A DNA stretch of 64,000 bases, taken from NCBI RefSeq assembly GCF_900107795.1, contig NZ_FNRL01000001.1:368544-432543 (forward strand), given 5' to 3'. The position numbers and the translations under genes were made by a program. This DNA is from Chitinophaga terrae (ex Kim and Jung 2007) (lineage in GTDB: Bacteria; Bacteroidota; Bacteroidia; Chitinophagales; Chitinophagaceae). The notes beneath the pieces were generated by a model. The model saw only the letters and a program-made list of their open reading frames with translations, was not told the origin of the DNA and did no database searches. This document shows, in pieces, positions 24,863 through 33,214 of this stretch; positions within the stretch are counted from its first letter, which is position 1, and each line of letters opens with the position of its first letter.

Positions 24863-27800
24863 ATGCATTCAACCAAAAAAAGCAAAGGGAAAATGGTTCC
24901 GATACGGAGATCCGTCCTTTCTCCGAAACGATCAACCAAAATATCGTTGGCTATGAAATCACTATCTGTCTGCCTGCTGTTCTGTTGCGTGCAGGCTAAT
25001 GCAGGAGAACTTTACATGAAAGAGCTCCCGGCAGTTGTTTTCCCATCCAACACCCTGGCCGATCCTCCGGTTAAAGGAGTTATCCGGACGGCCAAAGGAG
25101 AGCCGATACCCGCCGCCTCCGTAAAGATCAAAGGAACTACCAAAGGCGCTATCACCGACGCAGCCGGCGCATTTCAGCTGGAAGCCCCGGAAGGAGCCAC
25201 ACTGGAAGTTTCCGCCGTCGGGTTCAAAACGCTGGAAGTAAAGGCAAAAAGCAACCTGGTCATTACCCTCGAAGAAAACGTAACAGAACTCGGAGGTATA
25301 GTAGTTACCGGGTTCCAGAACATCGACAGGAAAAAATTCACAGGATCGGCAGTCACCCTGAAAGCCGATAACGTGAAGATCGATGGCGTGCAGGATGTGA
25401 GCCGCATGCTGGAAGGACGAGCCGCCGGGGTAAGCGTACAAAATGTTTCCGGTACCTTTGGGTCCGCTCCCAAGATCCGCATCCGCGGCGCTACCTCCAT
25501 CACCGGCGAAAACAAGCCTCTCTGGGTGGTAGATGGTGTGGTGCTGGAAGATATCGTAAACGTATCCAACGAACAGCTTACCAACGGTAACGCCACTACG
25601 TTACTTGGATCTGCGGTTGCCGGCCTCAATGCAAACGATATAGAAACATTTGACGTACTGAAAGATGCCGCCGCCACTGCATTGTATGGCGCCCGCGCCA
25701 TGAACGGGGTGATCGTGATCACCACCAAAAAAGGTAAGGCCGGCAAACCCGTTATATCCTATACCGGCAACTTCGGCGTACAACTGAAGCCATCCTACAG
25801 GAATTACGATATAATGAATTCCGCCGACCAGATGTCGGTATATGCAGAACTGGAAAGAAAAAGGCTGCTGCAATACGCTGATCTCATCAATCAACCTACC
25901 ACCGGTATCTATGGCAAACTGGCGGAACTGCTGCAAACTCCTAATGCCAACGGCGAATTTGAGGTACTGAACGACCCGGCCGCCAGGCAGAAATGGCTGA
26001 TGCAATATGCCTCCGCCAATACCGACTGGTTTGATGTACTTTTCCGCAACTCGCTTACCCAGGAACATTCCCTGAGCATTTCTTCCGGTAGCGATAAATC
26101 ACAACTTTATCTTTCTACCAGCTTCTACAACGACAATGGCTGGACGGTAGCGGATAACGTGAAACGCTATACGGCAAACCTGAGAGCCAATTATACACCA
26201 AACAGCAAACTTAGCTACGGCTTCCTGGTTAACGGGAACGTACGCCAGCAAAGAGCGCCCGGAACGGAAGACAGGGTAACAGATGTTGTGGAAGGCACTT
26301 ACAGCCGCGATTTCGACATCAATCCTTTTACCTATGCACTCAGTACCAGCAGGGCCATGAAGGCTTATGACAAGAATGGCAATCCCGAATTTTATAAGCG
26401 CAACTATGCTCCTTTCAACATCCTGGAAGAAACAAAACTGAACTATGTAAACCTCAGTATTGCAGATCTGAAACTCCAGGGCAACCTGAATTATAAATTC
26501 AGTAAATATTTTTCCTACGATTTTACCGGCGCTATCCGCTATGCCAAAACAAGCATAGAACATAAGGTCAACGAAAACTCCAACGAGGCCAATGCATACC
26601 GCGCTGCAGGTACTACCATCATACAACAACGAAATAAATTCCTGTATAAAGATCCCAACAACCCGGATGCGCTGCCGATCGTAGTGCTGCCGGAAGGAGG
26701 ATTCTATAAACGGAAAGATATAGAACTGAAGAACTATACTTTCAGGAACCAATTTAACTTCAGCCGCTCGTTCAATGATGATGTACACCAGGTTTCTGCA
26801 TTGTTAGGACAGGAAGTTAAATATGCCGACAGGCAAACGTCTTTCAGCAATGGCGTAGGATACCAGTATAACAGCGGAGGTACCCCGTTCATTAATTACC
26901 TGTTCTTTAAGAAGATGGCAGAGAACAACGACCCCTACTTCGGGATGGGTACAGAATACGACAGGTTTGTAGCCTTCTATGGCAACGCCAGCTATACTTA
27001 TAAAAACAAGTATACGTTTACAGGAACAGTACGTGAAGATGGTTCCAACCGGCTGGGCAAGTCACCCAAAGCCCGCTGGCTGCCCACCTGGACAGTGGCC
27101 GGCGCCTGGAACATGGAAGAAGAAGATTTCCTGAAAAACAGCAACACAGTCAACCACCTGATGCTGAAAGCCAGCTACGGTCTGAACGCCAGCGTGGGTA
27201 GCGCTACCAACACTACGGCAATATTCAGGTCTATGATCACCAACCGGCCGCTCACACAAGACCAGCAAACAGCCATCTACCTGGCGGCGTTGGAAAACTC
27301 CGACCTGACCTGGGAGAAAAAATATGAGCTGGACCTGGGCGCCGACATTGGTTTGCTTAATGAACGACTGGGCTTCACGTTCGATTACTACAACCGCCGG
27401 AGCTTCGATCTTATCGGATTGATCAGAACTTCAGGCATTGGCGGGCAGGTATACCAGTTTGCCAACTACGCCGATATGAAATCCAACGGCGTGGATGTAA
27501 GCATCAATGGCAAGATCATCGCGAATAAAAATGTTGGCCTGACAAGTACCCTGGTCTTCAGCTTTAATAAAACCCTGATCACCAACGCGAAGAATAACCC
27601 TACGATGATGGACCTGATAGGAGAAGGCGGCGGCGCATTGGAAGGCTTTCCTGTAAGAGGTTTGTTCTCGCTCCGGAACGCGGGTTTAGACCCTGCTACC
27701 GGCGTTGCCCGTTTCATCAACGACACAGGTTCAGTATCTTCCGCAGTATTCCTGCAGAGTCATAATGTCAATAACCTGGTATATGAAGGCCCTTCAGATC

Positions 27801-28318
27801 CGACCATTACGGGAGGCTGGAGCAATACATTCAGGTACAAAGACTTTTCTGTCAGCGCCCTGATCACTTACCAGGCAGGCAATAAGATCAGGCTGACGCC
27901 TGTATACAGTACCGACTATACGGATTTCAATGCGTTGCCAAACGAGTTTAAAGGCCGTTGGTCGTTACCGGGGGATGAGAACAAAACGAACATCCCATCG
28001 GTAGCGGACATCTACACCCAGACAGACCTTTATATCAAAACCGCGTTTCCTTACAACAACTACAACTTTTCGCACGACCGGGTAGCGGATGGAGGATTTG
28101 TAAGATTAAAGTCTGTAACCCTCAGTTACCAGTTGCCTCCTTCTATTTTAAACAGGATTGGTTTCAGGGGCGGGTCAATAACCGCTACAGGAAATAACCT
28201 GTGGCTGATCTATTCAGATAAAAGGTTGCATGGACAGGATCCTGAGTTTTATAACACCGGCGGCGTAGCATTGCCTGTTAACAAGCAAGTGACTTTTTCA
28301 TTGAGAGTAAGCCTCTAA
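24863..28318 (+). CDS. SusC/RagA-family TonB-dependent receptor lacking the STN domain
   Basis: 1151 residues from ATG 24863, with an alternative start at ATG 24953 (MKSLSVCLLF, which starts the signal peptide; long positively charged extensions before it are common in the family). After the signal peptide (cleaved near QANA) comes directly a carboxypeptidase-regulatory-like domain (about 70-145, VKGVIRTAKGEPIPAASVKIKG-like, key pieces PIPAASVKI and SAVGFKT), then the plug (about 150-290, ending ALYGARAMNGVIVITTKKGK-like, key piece GARAMNGVIVI) and a long beta-barrel. The STN domain that normally follows the signal peptide in FecR-linked receptors is missing. Pairs with the SusD gene 10-16 bases downstream. 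Ligand unknown; the associated metallohydrolase suggests peptide or protein. Confidence 0.93.
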   Translation: MHSTKKSKGKMVPIRRSVLSPKRSTKISLAMKSLSVCLLFCCVQANAGELYMKELPAVVFPSNTLADPPVKGVIRTAKGEPIPAASVKIKGTTKGAITDAAGAFQLEAPEGATLEVSAVGFKTLEVKAKSNLVITLEENVTELGGIVVTGFQNIDRKKFTGSAVTLKADNVKIDGVQDVSRMLEGRAAGVSVQNVSGTFGSAPKIRIRGATSITGENKPLWVVDGVVLEDIVNVSNEQLTNGNATTLLGSAVAGLNANDIETFDVLKDAAATALYGARAMNGVIVITTKKGKAGKPVISYTGNFGVQLKPSYRNYDIMNSADQMSVYAELERKRLLQYADLINQPTTGIYGKLAELLQTPNANGEFEVLNDPAARQKWLMQYASANTDWFDVLFRNSLTQEHSLSISSGSDKSQLYLSTSFYNDNGWTVADNVKRYTANLRANYTPNSKLSYGFLVNGNVRQQRAPGTEDRVTDVVEGTYSRDFDINPFTYALSTSRAMKAYDKNGNPEFYKRNYAPFNILEETKLNYVNLSIADLKLQGNLNYKFSKYFSYDFTGAIRYAKTSIEHKVNENSNEANAYRAAGTTIIQQRNKFLYKDPNNPDALPIVVLPEGGFYKRKDIELKNYTFRNQFNFSRSFNDDVHQVSALLGQEVKYADRQTSFSNGVGYQYNSGGTPFINYLFFKKMAENNDPYFGMGTEYDRFVAFYGNASYTYKNKYTFTGTVREDGSNRLGKSPKARWLPTWTVAGAWNMEEEDFLKNSNTVNHLMLKASYGLNASVGSATNTTAIFRSMITNRPLTQDQQTAIYLAALENSDLTWEKKYELDLGADIGLLNERLGFTFDYYNRRSFDLIGLIRTSGIGGQVYQFANYADMKSNGVDVSINGKIIANKNVGLTSTLVFSFNKTLITNAKNNPTMMDLIGEGGGALEGFPVRGLFSLRNAGLDPATGVARFINDTGSVSSAVFLQSHNVNNLVYEGPSDPTITGGWSNTFRYKDFSVSALITYQAGNKIRLTPVYSTDYTDFNALPNEFKGRWSLPGDENKTNIPSVADIYTQTDLYIKTAFPYNNYNFSHDRVADGGFVRLKSVTLSYQLPPSILNRIGFRGGSITATGNNLWLIYSDKRLHGQDPEFYNTGGVALPVNKQVTFSLRVSL

Positions 28319-28334
28319 TTAAAAATGTATGATC

Positions 28335-29753
28335 ATGAGAAAACTAATTTCATATATCGGGTTGATGGCGGCGGTGATCTCGGGAGCCGGCTGCAAAAAA
28401 TACCTGGAAACGTTGCCGGATAACAGAACGGTGATCAGTACGCCAAAGCAGGTAAGCCAGTTGCTGACCAGCGCTTACCCGCATGGCTCGTATATGCTTT
28501 TCTGCGAGGCCATGAGCGATAACGTGGAAGACAAGGGAAATGCGGGGATCAACGTTGATCCGCAAACCTTCCTCATCAATATACAGGCATATAAGTACCA
28601 GGATGTGGAAAACGTAAACCAGGATTCGCCTGTCGCCTACTGGGACTCTGCCTATGCCGCCATTGCGGTGGCCAACCAGGCATTGGAATATTGCAACGGG
28701 CCCGATTCAGCCAATTACAGGGCGCAAAAAGGAGAAGCATTGCTTTGCAGGGCTTACGCGCATTTCATGCTGGTAACCTTGTTTGCAAAAGCTTATGATC
28801 CGGCCACTGCAGCATCCGACCCGGGTATTCCTTACGTCACCTGGGTAAGTAAAAATGTTTTTGCGAAATATGAAAGAGGCACCGTTGCCAGCGTATACCA
28901 GCATATTGAAGACGACCTGACAACCGGGTTGCAGCTCATACAGGATAAAGTGTACGACAACGCGCCTTTATTCCATTTCAACATTGTTGCCGCGCATGCC
29001 TTTGCTACCAGGTTCTATCTCTTTAAACGCGATTACAACAAAGTGATATTGCATGCCGGTGCAGCTATGGGAAATGCAGACCCGGCAACTTTGATACTGG
29101 ATAAAGTAGCTTTTTATAACCAGACATATACCAATATGTCTTACTATTACTTCAGTTCCGGCAACAAGAACAATCTTCTGCTCCAGGAAGTTAAAAGCCT
29201 GTATAATAACAATTATTATAACTATCGCTTTGGCCTGGGTACCGAGGTCAATAACTATTTTTTCCTGGCCAGGAATGTAACAGGCGGTGATTATGCAATG
29301 ACTACCTATGGTTCCAGCCCCCAGTATTTTAACTTCCCTAAAATGACAACCAATGTGATCGGCCTGTTGTCGATGGAAGAAGTGTTATTCAACAGGGCCG
29401 AGGCATACGCCAGGTTGCAGAATAATGCAGCAGCGATAAAAGACCTCAATTCCTGGATCAGCAAAAGCATTAAGGACTACGATCCTAACAGTCATAACCT
29501 GACAGAAGCCAAGCTGACCAGCTACTACGGGCTGGATGCAAATCGCTCTGTCATTGAGGCCACCCTGGAGTTTAAACAGGTCACCTTTATGCAGGAGGGA
29601 CTGAGATGGTTTGATATCTTAAGGCTCAACATTCCCGTTACTCATACTGCCTTTCCCGACTTCAGCACTACCCTGGTAGCCGGCGATAAAAGGAGACTGT
29701 TACAACTGCCGGCAGAAGTAGTGAATGAAGGCATGGCCCTGAATCCCAGATAA
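28335..29753 (+). CDS. SusD/RagB-family outer-membrane lipoprotein
   Basis: 472 residues from ATG 28335; an in-frame ATG two codons earlier (28329) is also possible. The signal ends in a lipobox with Cys20 (GAGC). The body is the helical SusD fold with TPR-like helices: AVANQALEYCNG, RAQKGEALLCRAYAHFML, GLLSMEEVLFNRAEAYARL, and the C-terminal EGLRWFDILRLNIPV, all typical. It serves as the lid and ligand-binding partner of the SusC receptor encoded just upstream, at the outer surface. It is the second gene of a five-gene run that continues with a metallohydrolase and a DUF4302 protein. Confidence 0.93.
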   Translation: MRKLISYIGLMAAVISGAGCKKYLETLPDNRTVISTPKQVSQLLTSAYPHGSYMLFCEAMSDNVEDKGNAGINVDPQTFLINIQAYKYQDVENVNQDSPVAYWDSAYAAIAVANQALEYCNGPDSANYRAQKGEALLCRAYAHFMLVTLFAKAYDPATAASDPGIPYVTWVSKNVFAKYERGTVASVYQHIEDDLTTGLQLIQDKVYDNAPLFHFNIVAAHAFATRFYLFKRDYNKVILHAGAAMGNADPATLILDKVAFYNQTYTNMSYYYFSSGNKNNLLLQEVKSLYNNNYYNYRFGLGTEVNNYFFLARNVTGGDYAMTTYGSSPQYFNFPKMTTNVIGLLSMEEVLFNRAEAYARLQNNAAAIKDLNSWISKSIKDYDPNSHNLTEAKLTSYYGLDANRSVIEATLEFKQVTFMQEGLRWFDILRLNIPVTHTAFPDFSTTLVAGDKRRLLQLPAEVVNEGMALNPR

Positions 29754-29771
29754 CTTATAAAAAACTGTTTT

Positions 29772-30668
29772 ATGAAAATAAAGATATTCACATCTCTCCT
29801 CCTGCTGGCGATAATGGCCCTCGGCTGGAGTGCGTGTAAAAAAGAAACGCTGGATGTTTCTGAACCGCCGGTAGGCCTGGGAGGCGACTCCACAGCCCGG
29901 AACACGACCGACCAGTTTATCTATGATAGCCTGACAGTACCGTATAACGTCGCCGTCTATTATAAATGGCTACCTGGTATGCTGGATTTCCCTTTCGACA
30001 TCGTACCTCCTAAAGAATCGCAGGTGATACCGGCGCTGAAAGCGCTGCTGGCTGTCGCCTTCCGGCCATATAACGCAGAAACGGGAAGTACTGATTTCCT
30101 GAGAAGATACCTGCCTAAAACATTTAAAATGGCAGGAAGCGCACAGTATGAAAGCAACGGTACTATGATACTGGGGCAGGCAGAAGGCGGTACAGCCATG
30201 CTGCTTTACCAGATCAATTACATTTCCAACCTGGCAAAGGACTCGAACAACATCAAACAGATGTTCCATACCATGCATCATGAGTTTGGACATATACTGA
30301 ACCAGAATGTCATGTTCCCGGTAGCTTTCCGAACTATCTCCACCGGCTATACGGGTAACTGGTACAACGAAACGGATAAAAACGCCAGGAGGAAAGGATT
30401 TATTACAGCTTATGCGATGTCCGACCCGGCAGAAGATTTCGTTGAAATGGTAGCATCCATGCTGGCCGGCTGCGATGGCGGTACTTATGGATACGACGAT
30501 TATGAAACAGTACTGGCCACTCAAACAGATGGTCCGGGTACGCCGGGCTACGATCAGATCAAAGCCAAGGAAGCAATGGTAGTAGACTATTTTGCCAAAA
30601 TATGGCATATCGACTTCTATTCCTTACAACGAAGATGTCGCAGGGCATTTGCCGCGTACATTCAATAA
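29772..30668 (+). CDS. Substrate-import-associated zinc metallohydrolase lipoprotein
   Basis: 298 residues, lipobox ending at Cys22 (WSAC). The zinc motif HEFGH is at 170-174 (HHEFGHILNQN), and further acidic and aromatic residues follow (DPAEDFVEMVASML, which may supply the third ligand). This matches the HExxH lipoprotein family regularly found beside SusC-SusD pairs and thought to cut a peptide or protein ligand at the surface. It lies 18 bases after SusD and is followed closely by the DUF4302 lipoprotein, the usual companion. The substrate is unknown; the last residues overlap a spurious upstream extension of the next frame. Confidence 0.88.
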   Translation: MKIKIFTSLLLLAIMALGWSACKKETLDVSEPPVGLGGDSTARNTTDQFIYDSLTVPYNVAVYYKWLPGMLDFPFDIVPPKESQVIPALKALLAVAFRPYNAETGSTDFLRRYLPKTFKMAGSAQYESNGTMILGQAEGGTAMLLYQINYISNLAKDSNNIKQMFHTMHHEFGHILNQNVMFPVAFRTISTGYTGNWYNETDKNARRKGFITAYAMSDPAEDFVEMVASMLAGCDGGTYGYDDYETVLATQTDGPGTPGYDQIKAKEAMVVDYFAKIWHIDFYSLQRRCRRAFAAYIQ

Positions 30669-30694
30669 TATCTCATCAATGCATAAATAATTTT

Positions 30695-32083
30695 ATGAAA
30701 AAGATATTAACAACATTATTGTGGATACCGCTACTGTTTACCGCCTGCTATAAGAAGTCGGATCTGAACATTGATGGCAAGACCACTGACGAACGCCTGA
30801 AGGAAGCGCTCAGGAAGTATAATGAAATACTTGTAAGCGCACCTTATGGCTGGATAATGACAGAGTACACCACCGGGTCGGCGATAAACGGAGGGGTTAC
30901 GCAAACCGGCCCCAAAGCCATTTTCACCTACTATATGAAGTTTGAAAAGGATAATAAAGTATCGATGCTTTCAGATTTCGCACCGGGAATGGCCAATACC
31001 TTTAATACCAGCTCTTTTGATATCAAAGCTACACAGCGGCCAACCCTGGTGTTTGATACCTACAGTTATGTGCATGTACCCTGCGACCCTGATGGCAATA
31101 TTAACAACAGTCCTTTCAGCGGAGGATATGGATTTGGATGGGGGGCCGACTTCGAATTCGGGTTCGAACAAAACCCTGATGAATTGGGAGATACTATCCG
31201 TTTAAAAGGAAACCTGAACAGCACTACTGTAACACTGATCAGGGCAACCAAAGAAGAGCAGGATATATTTAACGCCTCAGGCTTCAGCGCCATGATCAAC
31301 TGGAATAAGATACTGACCTATTTCAAGCAGTTCAATTATAACGGCATCACTTTCCAGTTATCGCCGGGTATTGCCGGTAAAAGCCTTAATGTGAAATATA
31401 CGGGGCATCCGGAGATCCTGAATGTACGGCACCAGTTCGTTGCCGATAAATTAATATTCACAACGCCATTGCCAGCGGGTAACAGCTCCATCCAGAGCCT
31501 GACAATTACTGGTTTTAACAGCAATAATCAAACTATCAGTGCGAAAGTGAATGGCACTACCGACATCACTATTTCCGGCGCCAGAAGGCCTTATTTACCT
31601 GATCTGACGGCCGCCACCAGGTTTTTCAACGGTGGGCTGAATAACCCGTGGGTCTCCACTGCCGGCTTGCACGTTGCAGGCGTTGATGATGCGTATAACA
31701 TAAGAAGCCTCACATATGGCGCCGGCGCCTTCTTCGCATTCGTCTATTACCCGCAGGTTGTAAGAGGAGGCGGAAACACCTGGTTCGACGTCTTATCTCC
31801 GGTTCTCACAGGACTCGACGATAGTTATCCTTATCTATATAACAATGGAGTTGTTCAAACATATATCCAGGGCAACCTTATAGGCTTTTTCCCGCTGGAT
31901 CTTGACGGACCGTCGGGTCAACCATCGCTGGATCAGACCAACGATGTGCTGGCATCGGGCACCATACCGCCGGAACCGGGAAAGAACTATGGATTTTATG
32001 TTGTTCCGCTGGAAGACGGAAAAACATTTGATATCGTTGATGCAGGCACCGCTACTGCATGGATGAATTGGAGACACTTATAA
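30695..32083 (+). CDS. DUF4302 lipoprotein of the SusCD locus
   Basis: 462 residues from ATG 30695, chosen because it opens a lipoprotein signal (MKKILTTLLWIPLLFTAC, Cys18); the longer frame from 30602 would overlap the metallohydrolase. It contains the DUF4302 features: an N-terminal LKEALRKYNEILVSAPYGWIM-like helix and strand (key piece APYGWIM), KAIFTYYMKFEKDNKVSMLSDF (key piece YYMKFEKDNKV), and a C-terminal beta domain. It is the usual fourth partner of SusC, SusD and the HExxH lipoprotein. Probably surface-exposed and ligand-binding; activity not established for the family. Confidence 0.88.
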   Translation: MKKILTTLLWIPLLFTACYKKSDLNIDGKTTDERLKEALRKYNEILVSAPYGWIMTEYTTGSAINGGVTQTGPKAIFTYYMKFEKDNKVSMLSDFAPGMANTFNTSSFDIKATQRPTLVFDTYSYVHVPCDPDGNINNSPFSGGYGFGWGADFEFGFEQNPDELGDTIRLKGNLNSTTVTLIRATKEEQDIFNASGFSAMINWNKILTYFKQFNYNGITFQLSPGIAGKSLNVKYTGHPEILNVRHQFVADKLIFTTPLPAGNSSIQSLTITGFNSNNQTISAKVNGTTDITISGARRPYLPDLTAATRFFNGGLNNPWVSTAGLHVAGVDDAYNIRSLTYGAGAFFAFVYYPQVVRGGGNTWFDVLSPVLTGLDDSYPYLYNNGVVQTYIQGNLIGFFPLDLDGPSGQPSLDQTNDVLASGTIPPEPGKNYGFYVVPLEDGKTFDIVDAGTATAWMNWRHL

Positions 32084-32094
32084 AGCTAATTTTT

Positions 32095-32487
32095 ATGAAA
32101 AAAATCGTTCTCATATTTGCGATACTTCTTTCTGCTCATCAACTATTGCATGCGCAGCAAAACATTAAGCCAACAGCACAACAATTGCAGGCTGGCGTAA
32201 AAACAAGTCTTGCACGTGCCGATTATTCCAGGCTGCTTCTTAAAAATCTTAATATCACTGCTAATCAAAAGCCGGAGGTAAATAAACTGGTACAGGAATA
32301 TATGGCGGCCAAACAGGATCTGAACAGGCTTGACTCGGCAACCTATGTGACCAGGCAGGCCGTGTTGTTCAACAACCTGAAAAACAACCTGGCAACGGTA
32401 TTAACCAAAGAACAAATGGCTGCCTTCATGGCTGCCAAACCCAAAACAACAGATAAACCATCCTTCCTGATGGTTTTATATTATTAA
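32095..32487 (+). CDS. Small secreted helical protein of unknown function
   Basis: 130 residues from ATG 32095 (MKKIVLIFAILLS, signal peptide ending near HAQQ). The mature part is helical with charged and Gln/Ala-rich segments (LNITANQKPEVNKLVQEYM, TKEQMAAFMA). The layout loosely recalls small periplasmic Spy-like or heavy-metal-sensing proteins, but no specific motif is present. It starts 11 bases after the DUF4302 gene and is the last gene before a terminator, so it belongs to the SusCD transcript. Function unknown. Confidence 0.7.
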   Translation: MKKIVLIFAILLSAHQLLHAQQNIKPTAQQLQAGVKTSLARADYSRLLLKNLNITANQKPEVNKLVQEYMAAKQDLNRLDSATYVTRQAVLFNNLKNNLATVLTKEQMAAFMAAKPKTTDKPSFLMVLYY

Positions 32488-32506
32488 GCATTCACCTGAA
32501 AAAAAC

Positions 32507-32532
32507 AAGGGCGGAAGTAATTTTCCGCCCTT
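32507..32532. terminator. Bidirectional terminator after the SusCD locus
   Basis: Stem AAGGGCGGAA/TTCCGCCCTT with a short loop. On the minus strand it runs into TTGTTTTTTT just after the stop of the YceI gene; on the plus strand it follows the last gene of the SusCD run by 19 bases. Confidence 0.85.
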
Positions 32533-32534
32533 CG

Positions 32535-33086
32535 TTATTTTGTAGCCAACGCACTTAGCGTAACCGTTACCTTGTCGTCTATCGGGTTATCCGGCCCCAC
32601 GTTAAAATCCTTCCTGTTAATAGCAAAAGTGGCATTTAACTGGCAACCTGGCGGGGTTAGCACAGCTGTAAACGGGAAGCTGATATTTTTACTGATCCCT
32701 TTTATTGTAAGCGCAGCCGTCATTTGATAAGTATTAGGTTTGTCGGTTGCCGTGACCTTCAGCGAACGAAGTTCCATAGTCGGATACTTTGCAGCATTGA
32801 AGTAGTCTTCGTCCTGCAGGTCCCTGTCGCGTTTCCCGATACCTGTACTGATAGTAGAAACATTTACCGTAGCATGAACAGACGCACTTGATAACTGTTT
32901 GGGATCAAAGGCCACAGTGCCTTTAAGTCCCTTAAAGTAGCCATTGACGGTAGTTTTGAAAATCAGGTGATTGACAACCGTGAACTGAACTTTGGAATGA
33001 TCGTCTGATAGCTTATATTGTTGCGCATGCAAAGAGGCGGTTAATAAAACAGCCACACAAAGCAGTAAAAGGCGGGGTGTTTTCAT
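32535..33086 (-). CDS. YceI-family periplasmic protein
   Basis: 183 residues from the ATG at 33086 (MKTPRLLLLCVAVLL, signal peptide ending LHAQ); the longer frame lacks a sensible N-terminus. The YceI lipocalin-like fold is evident: SDDHSKVQFTVVNHL, TVNGYFKGLKGTVAFDP, DRDLQDEDYFNAAKYPTMEL, and FAINRKDFNVG near the end, all family landmarks. These proteins bind isoprenoid-type lipids in the periplasm; the ligand here is not known. It is a single-gene unit on the minus strand between two terminators. Confidence 0.93.
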   Translation of the reverse strand: MKTPRLLLLCVAVLLTASLHAQQYKLSDDHSKVQFTVVNHLIFKTTVNGYFKGLKGTVAFDPKQLSSASVHATVNVSTISTGIGKRDRDLQDEDYFNAAKYPTMELRSLKVTATDKPNTYQMTAALTIKGISKNISFPFTAVLTPPGCQLNATFAINRKDFNVGPDNPIDDKVTVTLSALATK

Positions 33087-33158
33087 ATCTGTACTTGTTA
33101 TAACCTGTATTTGCAAAAAGCCTGCCGCTCTGATCAATTTAACCCGTTGACAAAAAAA

Positions 33159-33184
33159 CGGGGCGCCCTTGCATTTGCGCCCCG
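33159..33184 (-). terminator. Terminator after the aspartate decarboxylase gene
   Basis: Perfect 8-base stem CGGGGCGC/GCGCCCCG; on the minus strand it leads into seven T (33152-33158). It lies about 30 bases past the stop of the gene at 33215. Confidence 0.85.
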
Positions 33185-33214
33185 CGATCAGACCTATCAT
33201 TATGAAAAAAAAGC

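Noticed and set aside
24781..24999. A 72-codon open frame between fecR and susC
   Set aside because: Its beginning is the third-frame remnant of the FecR C-terminal domain (GCSLNL) and the rest reads the SusC leader out of frame; not a separate gene.
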